This document shows, one piece after another, positions 1-6,774 of a stretch of 64,000 nucleotides of DNA; positions within the stretch are counted from its first letter, which is position 1, and every line of letters starts with the position of its first letter. The stretch lies in NCBI RefSeq assembly GCF_025961835.1, contig NZ_JAOQOK010000001.1, positions 248,001-312,000 on the forward strand. The letters run 5' to 3'. This stretch comes from Sphingobium sp. B2D3C (GTDB taxonomy: Bacteria > Pseudomonadota > Alphaproteobacteria > Sphingomonadales > Sphingomonadaceae). The notes beneath the pieces were generated by a model. The model ran no database searches, had not been told where the DNA came from, and was given only the letters and a program-made list of their open reading frames with translations. Position numbers and translations under genes: made by a program.

Positions 1-21
1 GGTAGAAGCATCGCGCCGCAT

Positions 22-555
22 ATGGCGGCTTCCCTCGTTATTATCGCGCTGGCTGGCTGTCAGGTTGTGCCGGAAACGGGCGGCCGGCAGCCCTCGCCTG
101 CGCCCACGCCTGCGCCAACTGCTCCGGCTCCCGCGCCCGTCCCTGCCCCGTCGCAGTCGAGCGATGCCTGGGAAGTGGCGCCGGTGACGTCCGGTAGCTG
201 GGGTTATGAAAGCCGCACTGGCGAGAGTGTCGCCAGCTTCGGCGCCTCGCCTGTCGCGCCGCTGGTGATCCTGCGCTGTCAGAAGAGCAGCCGGCAAGTG
301 TCGATGACGCTGGCGGGGAGCGCCAGTCCGCGCGTCACCCTGCGCACCAGCAAGGGCGTGCTCGACTGGAGCGGGGCCACACAGCCGATGGCCGGCACCA
401 GCGCGCTGGTCATCACGCGCCCCGCCAGCGATCCCGGGCTGGACTGGATGGCCTTTTCGCGCGGTCGCGTGTCCATCGAGCCCGCAGGCGGGCAACGGAT
501 CATTCTGCCGGTGGTCTCAGAAATCGGGCGCGTCGTAGAGGACTGCCGGAGCTAG
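22..555 (+). CDS. putative lipoprotein, possibly 5'-partial
   Basis: The protein is about 177 residues. A hydrophobic N-terminus runs into a lipobox-like LAGC, followed by a Pro/Ala-rich linker and a roughly 130-residue globular part with no family that I recognise. The lipobox and linker suggest a lipid-anchored periplasmic or outer-membrane protein. The reading frame is open back to base 1, and the ATG at 22 gives a signal sequence without the usual positive n-region, so the true start may lie upstream of the window. The visible ATG is used only because it is the first one available. Function unknown. Confidence 0.6.
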   Translation: MAASLVIIALAGCQVVPETGGRQPSPAPTPAPTAPAPAPVPAPSQSSDAWEVAPVTSGSWGYESRTGESVASFGASPVAPLVILRCQKSSRQVSMTLAGSASPRVTLRTSKGVLDWSGATQPMAGTSALVITRPASDPGLDWMAFSRGRVSIEPAGGQRIILPVVSEIGRVVEDCRS

Positions 556-612
556 GCCCTTCCGGCTGCGTCGCCCTAAAATCGGCGAGCGCATGATTAT
601 GATTCGAAAAAA

Positions 613-618
613 GATAAT
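613..618 (+). promoter_or_regulatory. candidate -10 element of the 0.6-0.95 kb transcript
   Basis: GATAAT lies in a short A/T-rich patch about 115 bases before the small ORF at 732. No convincing -35 box sits 17 bases upstream, so this is only a weak promoter suggestion for the small transcription unit that seems to end at the hairpin near 924. Confidence 0.25.
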
Positions 619-716
619 TACAAGTCTTGTTCGCAGGCGCGGAATGACTCACATCTAAGCCATCGCAGGGACGCACGGCTTCCAGCCAACCCGGCGAGAG
701 AGTTTCAACGCAAGCG

Positions 717-730
717 AAAGGAGGTGATCC
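717..730 (+). promoter_or_regulatory. extended Shine-Dalgarno, 14-base complement of the 16S rRNA tail
   Basis: AAAGGAGGTGATCC is the full reverse complement of the canonical 16S 3' end GGATCACCTCCTTT. Ordinary sites in this window match 4 to 6 bases. The GGAGG core sits 7 bases before the ATG at 732. Such a long match implies very strong ribosome capture, or a non-coding role in pairing with 16S rRNA. The hairpin at 886-924 carries CACCTCC, which could pair with this site and hide it. Confidence 0.7.
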
Positions 731-731
731 G

Positions 732-788
732 ATGTCTCATGGTTCAGCAATGGGGTCGGTCAAGTCCGTTCGGGGAGCCTGCCGCTAA
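732..788 (+). CDS. 18-residue small ORF behind a 14-base Shine-Dalgarno
   Basis: The frame reads MSHGSAMGSVKSVRGACR and then TAA. It has an optimally spaced, unusually long Shine-Dalgarno sequence. The peptide is basic and Gly/Ser-rich, with no hydrophobic segment and no domain. No plus-strand gene follows until 3476, so it is not an obvious leader peptide for a downstream gene. It is more likely part of a stand-alone small mRNA or dual-function RNA of roughly 300 bases that ends at the hairpin 886-924. I do not recognise the peptide. Coding status is inferred from the ribosome-binding site alone. Confidence 0.5.
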   Translation: MSHGSAMGSVKSVRGACR

Positions 789-885
789 GGCATTGGTGGC
801 GGGTCGCGCGAGGGTCTCCTGAGGGAAACCGGACCGCGGCGTAAATCCCCGGGTGGCGGCACTTCCGGCCGCTGACCATGCTGAT

Positions 886-924
886 GGGCCGCTCGGCACC
901 TCCGATGGGAGGTTCCGGCGGCCC
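886..924 (+). terminator. strong GC-rich hairpin closing the small transcript
   Basis: GGGCCGC (886-892) pairs with GCGGCCC (918-924), and the inner arms CACCTCC and GGAGGT extend the stem around a GATG loop. The tract after it (CTCTCATTTGGG) is not a clean U-run, so this may be a structural element and not a classical terminator. Its CACCTCC arm is complementary to the extended Shine-Dalgarno at 717-730, so two mutually exclusive folds can be drawn. Confidence 0.5.
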
Positions 925-980
925 CTCTCATTTGGGCTTGTATATTTCCAGCAATAAGCAGTTGCCGGCCGCCGAGCCGA

Positions 981-1550
981 CTATCCCAGAATGATCCGAT
1001 AGCGCGCCGCGCGGCCACCGCCGTCGCTGGCGTCCTTCTCGACATGGTCGACCAGAATCCCGCCGCATCGCTCGATCGTCCGGCGCGCCGCGTCGTTGTC
1101 GATGTTCGTCGTCAGGTCGACATGGGGGAGGCCGCGTCCACGTGCCTCAGGGAGCAAGGCGCCCAGGGCCTGCGCCGCATAGCCGTGCCCGCGCTTCCAG
1201 GGCACGACGGAAAAGCCGATATGGCCGGGGCAGTAGTCCGGCATCGCGGCCGTGCCCTCCTGCCAGCGCAGGCTGATGCTGCCGCAGAACTCGCCATCCC
1301 ACATCCAGCGGCGATAGCCCGGTAGACGTGGCCGGGGCGTCCCATCCTTCATCAGCACCGGCGGCCCCTTGGCCTTGGGATCATCCAGTGACAGAAGGAA
1401 GGCAATGGCGCCGCGGTCGATCCGGTCCAGCTCGCGCTGGGTCGCCAGATTGCCCATCACGGTGTCCGGCGACCAGCCCGCTTCCAGCGCCGCGCGATAG
1501 GCAGGCAGGTAGATGGGCGCCGGCATGACGAGGCGAAGCGGCTCGGGCAT
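981..1550 (-). CDS. GNAT family N-acetyltransferase
   Basis: This is a 189-residue protein of the GNAT fold. The acetyl-CoA pyrophosphate-binding signature shows as WKRGHGYAAQALGALL, in the position of the family Q/RxxGxG/A motif. The C-terminal NIDNDAARRTIERCGG matches the usual strand-helix where the acceptor-side helix sits. The substrate cannot be read from sequence. The start lies 5 bases after the stop of the DUF2721 gene on the same strand, so it is probably the last gene of an aminotransferase-DUF2721-GNAT unit. A shorter start at an internal Met (about 1526) is possible because the site before 1550 has a poor Shine-Dalgarno. Confidence 0.8.
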   Translation of the reverse strand: MPEPLRLVMPAPIYLPAYRAALEAGWSPDTVMGNLATQRELDRIDRGAIAFLLSLDDPKAKGPPVLMKDGTPRPRLPGYRRWMWDGEFCGSISLRWQEGTAAMPDYCPGHIGFSVVPWKRGHGYAAQALGALLPEARGRGLPHVDLTTNIDNDAARRTIERCGGILVDHVEKDASDGGGRAARYRIILG

Positions 1551-1555
1551 CGGGC

Positions 1556-2101
1556 TTAGTGCGACTGCCTGACCTCGGGCGCGGGAATAGCCGGCTTGCT
1601 TGGGCGTGGCCCTTCGCTCAGCTGCTCACTCTCCACCTTGTGATACAGCACCTCATTGCGGATGTGCGTGACCCGCGAGCCGAGCCGGGTCTCGTAGAGA
1701 AAGATGGCGAACGCTGCCGCGATGGAGGTCATCGATCCCACGAACAGCAGCGAAATGACCGTGCCCAGATTCACTTCGATAAGATTGGACGCGAACAGCA
1801 GGATGACCACCGCGCTGATCGTCAACGCGGCAAGCACCGAGAGGAAGATCGCCGCATTCACCACCGTGATGCGCCGGTCGAGAATGCGGATCTCGTCGAT
1901 CAGCCGGTCATGTTCCGCGCCCGTCGTGCGCATCACCTGCGCTTCCACCGCCCGCGCCCGGTCGATGACGCGGGCGAGGCGGCTGGCGCAGACGTTGAGG
2001 AAGCCGCCGATGCCTGCGAGCAGGAACACCGGCGCCACCGCCAACTGGATCGTGTGCGCGACGAGGCTGACCTCGGGCGCTTCCAGCACCGGCACCGGCA
2101 T
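1556..2101 (-). CDS. DUF2721 family membrane protein
   Basis: The protein has 181 residues. A first hydrophobic helix (about residues 15-35) is followed by a charged helical segment with ASRLARVIDRARAVE, then two further membrane helices around residues 75-125 and a polar tail. This layout and the conserved SRLARVIDR stretch match the DUF2721 family of small inner-membrane proteins of unknown role. Its ATG overlaps the TGA of the aminotransferase gene (TGATG), which indicates translational coupling. Confidence 0.75.
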   Translation of the reverse strand: MPVPVLEAPEVSLVAHTIQLAVAPVFLLAGIGGFLNVCASRLARVIDRARAVEAQVMRTTGAEHDRLIDEIRILDRRITVVNAAIFLSVLAALTISAVVILLFASNLIEVNLGTVISLLFVGSMTSIAAAFAIFLYETRLGSRVTHIRNEVLYHKVESEQLSEGPRPSKPAIPAPEVRQSH

Positions 2102-3312
2102 CAGGCCGCGCCTTTGGTCACCGGTGTATTGACGCCCATGGATTGCAGATATTTCTTCACGTTCCGCGCTGCCTGGCGCAGGCGCTGCTCATTCTCGACC
2201 ATGGCGATGCGCACGAAGCCCTCGCCATCCTCGCCATAGCCGACGCCCGGCGCGACCGCGACCTTGGCATGGGTGAGGAGCTGCTTGGAAAATTCCAGGC
2301 TGCCCATCTCCTTGAGGGCCGGGGGCAGGGGCGCCCAGGCGAACATGGATGCGCGCGGGGACGGAATGTCCCAGCCCGCCCGCGCGAAGCTCTCCACCAT
2401 CACGTCGCGGCGCTTCTGGTAGAGCTGGCGGTTCTTCTCGACGATATCCTGCGGGCCATTCAGCGCCGCGCAGGCCGCGGCCTGAATGGGCGTGAAGGCG
2501 CCATAATCGAGATAGGACTTTACCCGCGTCATCGCCGCGATCAGCTTCTGGTTGCCGACCGCAAAGCCCATGCGCCAGCCGGCCATGGAATAGGTCTTGG
2601 ACATGGACGTGAACTCGATCGCGATGTCCTTGGCACCCGGCACCTGCAGGATGGAAGGCGTCGGGTTGCCGTCGAAATAAAGTTCGGAATAGGCAAGGTC
2701 GGAGAGGATCCAGACCTGGTTCTCCTTCGCCCAGGCGACCAGCCGCTCGTAGAACGCCAGGTCGACCGTCTCCGCCGTGGGATTGCCCGGATAATTGACC
2801 ACGAGGATGCTGGGGCGCGGCACGGTGAAGTGCATCGCCCGCTCCAGCGCGCGGAAATAATTTTCGTCCGGCGTCGTAGGCACCGAGCGGATGGTCGCGC
2901 CGGCAATGATGAAGCCGAAGGTGTGGATCGGGTAGCTCGGATTGGGCGCCAGCACGACGTCGCCCGGCGCGGTGATCGCGGTGGCGAGGCTGGCAAGACC
3001 TTCCTTGGAACCCATCGTCACCACGACTTCGGTCTCCGGGTCCACCTCCACGCCAAAGCGGCGGGCATAATAATTCGCCTGGGCACGGCGCAGGCCGGGA
3101 ATGCCCTTGGACTGCGAATATCCATGCGCATCCGGCTTTTGCGCCACTTCGACCAGCTTCGCGATCACATGATCGGGCGGCGGCAGGTCGGGATTGCCCA
3201 TGCCGAGATCGATAATGTCCTCGCCCGCCGCGCGCGCCGCTGCCCGCATCGCATTCACTTCGGCGATGACATAAGGCGGCAGTCGCTTGATGCGGTAGAA
3301 TTCGTCGGACAT
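2101..3312 (-). CDS. PLP-dependent class I/II aminotransferase, AlaC-like
   Basis: This is a fold-type I aminotransferase of about 403 residues, beginning MSDEFYRIKRLPPYV. The PLP-lysine motif is SMSKTYSMAGWRMGF. NYPGNPTAE and the substrate-carboxylate Arg region near the C-terminus (EGFVRIAMVENEQR) are also present. Closest family knowledge: AlaC-type alanine/glutamate aminotransferases, often annotated as LL-diaminopimelate aminotransferase in sphingomonads. It probably makes alanine from pyruvate and glutamate. The frame is open to 3477, but that extension has no family similarity. The ATG at 3312 has GGAG 12 bases upstream, and an alternative ATG at 3330 lacks a site. It is divergent from the PHA synthase gene. 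Confidence 0.85.
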   Translation of the reverse strand: MSDEFYRIKRLPPYVIAEVNAMRAAARAAGEDIIDLGMGNPDLPPPDHVIAKLVEVAQKPDAHGYSQSKGIPGLRRAQANYYARRFGVEVDPETEVVVTMGSKEGLASLATAITAPGDVVLAPNPSYPIHTFGFIIAGATIRSVPTTPDENYFRALERAMHFTVPRPSILVVNYPGNPTAETVDLAFYERLVAWAKENQVWILSDLAYSELYFDGNPTPSILQVPGAKDIAIEFTSMSKTYSMAGWRMGFAVGNQKLIAAMTRVKSYLDYGAFTPIQAAACAALNGPQDIVEKNRQLYQKRRDVMVESFARAGWDIPSPRASMFAWAPLPPALKEMGSLEFSKQLLTHAKVAVAPGVGYGEDGEGFVRIAMVENEQRLRQAARNVKKYLQSMGVNTPVTKGAA

Positions 3313-3475
3313 TGGGATGTCGATCTCCATTTGGGTTGAAATGGCCGTGTCACACTGCAAGTGGTAAGGACCGGCCAATGCTGCATATAGCTTGCGCCAG
3401 CCAGTCGTGCCACCAAAACAACGGGCGGCGAGTCTGGAAAACAGACCGTCCGGACAATCGAGCGAGGCATCTCCC

Positions 3476-5227
3476 ATGGATCAGGACCTGAAAGACTCGA
3501 CCGGCCTTGCTCAGCTGCAGCACTGGACGCGGGTGGTGGGGCTTGCCCAGCAGGCGATATTGGAGCGCAGCGCCGAGCTGGCGGAGCAGGCGACGCGCTT
3601 TCCCGGGCATGAGGCGCGGCCCAATCTGGAGAAGATCGCGCGCATCCAGTCGCAGGCGGCGGAACGCAGCATGGCGGTGTGGCAGCAGGTGCTGGCGCGA
3701 GCAATGGACGGCATCGGTGCAGGACCTGATGGCGATGCGAAACCTGCGCCTACCAGTCGTGATCGGCGCTTTGCCGATCCGAGCTGGCACGACAATCCGG
3801 TGTTCGACCTCATTCGCCAGATGTATCTGCTGGCCTCCGATTATTTCATGCAACTGGCCGATAGCGTCGATGGTCTCGATGTGCGAGACAAGGAGAAGCT
3901 GCGCTTCGTGACCGAGCGGTTTGTCGAGGCGGCCAGCCCGGCGAACTTCCTGTTCACCAACCCCGCCGCGCTTCAGCGGCTGATCGAAACCAAGGGCGAG
4001 AGCTTGCTGACCGGGCTGGAGCATATGCTCGCCGACCTCGATCGCGGCCAGCTCACCCATACGGACGGCTCCGCCTTCGAGCTGGGGCGCAACATCGCCA
4101 CCACGCCGGGCAAAGTGGTCTACGAGACCCCGCTCTACCAGCTCATCCAGTATGAGCCGACCACGCCGCAGGTGATGAAGACCCCGCTGCTGATCTTCCC
4201 GCCGTGGATCAACCGCTTCTACATTCTGGACCTCAATCCGGAGAAGAGCTTCGTCAAATGGGCGGTGGATCAGGGGCTGACCGTGTTCATGGTCAGCTGG
4301 AAATCCGCCGATGCCAGCATGGCCGATTTCGACTTGGGCGATTACATGCTCAAGGGGCAGGTGGACGCGATCGACGTGGTGCGCGATCTGCTCGACGTGC
4401 CGAGCGTCCACACCATCGGCTATTGCGTGGCCGGAACCTTCCTGGCCGCGACGCTCGCATGGCTGGCCGCGCGGGGGCAGGGTGACAAGGTCGCCAGCGC
4501 CACTTTCTTCACCACCCAGGTCGATTTCTCCGAGGCCGGCGATCTCGCTCTTTTCGTCGACGACGAGCAACTGGCGCTGATCGATGGCTTCGTGAAGGAC
4601 GGCTATCTGGATGGGCGCTATCTTGCGGCGACGTTCAACCTGCTACGTGGGCAAGATTTGATCTGGAATTATGTGGTCAACAACTATCTGCTGGGGAAGG
4701 ATTATCCGCAGTTCGATCTGCTCTACTGGAACGGTGATACCACCAACCTGCCGGCGAAATGGCACCGGGCCTATCTCACCCAATTATATCGCGATAACCG
4801 GCTGGTCGTGCCGGGCGGCCTTGAGGTTGATGGCATCCATATCGACCTGCGCAAGGTGGAGACGCCTTCCTATATTCAGGCCGGTGTCGAGGATCATATC
4901 GCGCCGCCCTGCAGCGTATGGAAGCTGATGGACCAGTTCTCCGGGGCCCGGCGGTTCGTGCTGGCGGGCTCGGGGCACATCGCCGGCGTGGTCAATCCAC
5001 CCGCAGCAGGCAAATATCAATATTGGACCAGCGCGGCGCCACAGCCTGACTTTGCCGCGTTCCGCAAAGCCGCGCAGGAAACGAAGGGGAGCTGGTGGCC
5101 GGATTGGCGGGCGTGGCTGGCAGAGCTGTCGCCAGAGACTGTCAGTGCCAGCGGTGCGCGGATGCCGGGAGAAGGCAAACTTCCCGCGATCGAGGATGCG
5201 CCCGGACGCTACGTCACGCAGCGTTGA
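3476..5227 (+). CDS. phaC: class I poly(3-hydroxyalkanoate) synthase
   Basis: This enzyme polymerises (R)-3-hydroxyacyl-CoA at the surface of cytoplasmic PHA granules. It has 583 residues, a typical class I length, with the N-terminal PhaC_N region followed by an alpha/beta-hydrolase core. The catalytic triad can be placed: Cys317 in GYCVAGTF, Asp473 in VEDHIAPP and His501 in GSGHIAG. The lipase-like box ends in Ala where many synthases have Gly. The ATG at 3476 follows GAGG by about 9 bases; the longer in-frame ATG at 3392 lies in the divergent promoter region. A phasin gene follows 121 bases later, but phaA and phaB are not in the window. Confidence 0.95.
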   Translation: MDQDLKDSTGLAQLQHWTRVVGLAQQAILERSAELAEQATRFPGHEARPNLEKIARIQSQAAERSMAVWQQVLARAMDGIGAGPDGDAKPAPTSRDRRFADPSWHDNPVFDLIRQMYLLASDYFMQLADSVDGLDVRDKEKLRFVTERFVEAASPANFLFTNPAALQRLIETKGESLLTGLEHMLADLDRGQLTHTDGSAFELGRNIATTPGKVVYETPLYQLIQYEPTTPQVMKTPLLIFPPWINRFYILDLNPEKSFVKWAVDQGLTVFMVSWKSADASMADFDLGDYMLKGQVDAIDVVRDLLDVPSVHTIGYCVAGTFLAATLAWLAARGQGDKVASATFFTTQVDFSEAGDLALFVDDEQLALIDGFVKDGYLDGRYLAATFNLLRGQDLIWNYVVNNYLLGKDYPQFDLLYWNGDTTNLPAKWHRAYLTQLYRDNRLVVPGGLEVDGIHIDLRKVETPSYIQAGVEDHIAPPCSVWKLMDQFSGARRFVLAGSGHIAGVVNPPAAGKYQYWTSAAPQPDFAAFRKAAQETKGSWWPDWRAWLAELSPETVSASGARMPGEGKLPAIEDAPGRYVTQR

Positions 5228-5348
5228 CCGGCGCTTTTGCGTTGATTCACCGCCTGTAAGACAGTTTTGTTGCACTGCATCATTTTGCTTGCAGATTCGA
5301 TCCGATTCGCTTATGTTGCATCGCAGCAAAGTTCGAGGAGTGAGTCTG

Positions 5349-6218
5349 TTGGCAACCCCGCGCAAGTCCCGTTCGTCCAAAGCCGGTCCCCGGCCCGCGA
5401 CGTCCGTTGCACGGAGCCCGGCCAAGAACGACGTTTCCAAGCCTGTGGCCAAGCCCACGGGTGAGAAGGTCGCGGCCGCCGCTCCGATGCCGGTCAAGGC
5501 GCCGGTGACGCCGGAGGCTTCCGCCGCGCCCAAGCCTGCTGTTGCAGCGGCTCCTAAAGCCGCACCTGCGACTGCGGCGATTGTGGAGAAGCCGGCCGTC
5601 AGAACGCCGGTGGAATGGCCCGTCAGCGCTGCCCCCAAGGCTGAAGCCGTTGATGCCAGTCCGGCGCCCCTCTCACCTGTCTCGAACCCAGAATTGGCGG
5701 ATGCATTCCCCCTTCCCGACACCGGGAAATCCGCCGCAGCGAAAGGCGAACCGACCATGACCGATATGATGGACACCGCGAAAACCTATGCCGAGGAGGC
5801 CAAGACCCGTATGCAGAGTGCCTTCACTGAAATGAACGAGAAGACCAAGGCGGCCATGGAGAAGTCCGGCAGGGCTTTCGAAGAGCTGGGCGAACTGACG
5901 CGCGGCAATCTCGAAGCGATGGTCGAATCCTCCAAGATCGCTGCCAAGGGCATGGAAACGCTGGGCCAGGACGCCGCCGAATTCGGCCGCAAGTCCTTCG
6001 AGAAGTCGAGCGCCACGATGAAGAGCTTTGCGTCGATCAAGTCGCCGGCCGAGTTCTTCCAGCTCCAGAGCGAGCTGCTCAGCCAGACGATGGACAGCTT
6101 CGCATCCGAGGCTGCCAAGAACAGCGAAAAGATGCTCAAGCTGGTGAGCGACATTTCCCAGCCGATCAGCAACCGCGTGTCGGTTGTAACGGAAAAGGTG
6201 AAGTCGATCGCAGCCTGA
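5349..6218 (+). CDS. phasin family protein with long Ala/Pro/Lys-rich N-terminus
   Basis: Phasins coat PHA granules. The C-terminal about 150 residues (from [14 protein letters not shown]) form the amphipathic helical Phasin_2-type domain: low aromatic content, many Ala/Lys/Glu, and [13 protein letters not shown], the family's recognisable segment. The first about 135 residues are a low-complexity Ala/Pro/Lys region resembling the tails of nucleoid-binding PHA proteins such as PhaM. The chosen start is TTG (5349) with GAGGAG 8 bases upstream; GTG 5340 and ATG 5313 are in frame but lack good sites. Internal initiation at ATG 5758 would give a short conventional phasin and cannot be excluded. 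The position just after phaC supports the role. Confidence 0.85.
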   Translation: MATPRKSRSSKAGPRPATSVARSPAKNDVSKPVAKPTGEKVAAAAPMPVKAPVTPEASAAPKPAVAAAPKAAPATAAIVEKPAVRTPVEWPVSAAPKAEAVDASPAPLSPVSNPELADAFPLPDTGKSAAAKGEPTMTDMMDTAKTYAEEAKTRMQSAFTEMNEKTKAAMEKSGRAFEELGELTRGNLEAMVESSKIAAKGMETLGQDAAEFGRKSFEKSSATMKSFASIKSPAEFFQLQSELLSQTMDSFASEAAKNSEKMLKLVSDISQPISNRVSVVTEKVKSIAA

Positions 6219-6238
6219 TCAGGCCGATCTAATTCAGA

Positions 6239-6276
6239 AAAGGCGGCTCGCTCCGGCGGGCCGCCTTTGCTTTTTT
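6239..6276 (+). terminator. Rho-independent terminator after the phasin gene
   Basis: AAGGCGGC and GCCGCCTT form a perfect GC-rich stem around CGCTCCGG-like loop sequence, followed by GCTTTTTT. It lies 20 bases past the phasin stop, so it ends the phaC-phasin transcription unit and separates it from clpS. Confidence 0.85.
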
Positions 6277-6333
6277 GGGCAGTCCGTCTCTGTGCCCTTG
6301 CAACCAAGGGGGGCGATGCCCTATTTTTGGGCC

Positions 6334-6699
6334 ATGCAAGACAGAAGCGCGATCATGAATCAGCCGCTCATGGCTGGGCGGCCCGATGAGGAAGGGCCGG
6401 GCGATCCCGGTCTTGGCGTTGCCACCCGGACCCGCGCGCGCACCCGCAAGCCCACGCCTTACAAGGTGTTGATGCTCAACGACGACTACACGCCGATGGA
6501 GTTCGTCGTCGATGTGCTGCAGCGCTTCTTCCGCATGGACATCGAGCAGGCGACCCGCGTGATGCTCCACGTCCACCAGCGCGGTGTCGGTGTGTGCGGT
6601 GTGTTCAGTTATGAAGTGGCCGAAACCAAGGTCAATCAGGTGATGGATTACGCCCGCCAGAACCAGCATCCGCTCCAGTGCACGCTGGAGCACGCCTGA
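6334..6699 (+). CDS. clpS: ATP-dependent Clp protease adaptor ClpS
   Basis: ClpS binds N-degron substrates and delivers them to ClpAP. The core is clear: [20 protein letters not shown], with the conserved [10 protein letters not shown], then the [20 protein letters not shown] segment and the C-terminal LQCTLE motif. The N-terminal about 30 residues are the flexible tail that engages ClpA. Start choice is uncertain among ATG 6316, 6334 and 6355 because none has a strong Shine-Dalgarno; the core is unaffected. clpA is not next to it here, although the two genes are adjacent in many bacteria. Confidence 0.92.
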   Translation: MQDRSAIMNQPLMAGRPDEEGPGDPGLGVATRTRARTRKPTPYKVLMLNDDYTPMEFVVDVLQRFFRMDIEQATRVMLHVHQRGVGVCGVFSYEVAETKVNQVMDYARQNQHPLQCTLEHA

Positions 6700-6774
6700 C
6701 CGACTGATCGGGCGGCTGAACTTGGAGTTCGCCGGTCCAATCCGTTCTTGACCCGTTGATCGCTGCAATGCAGC

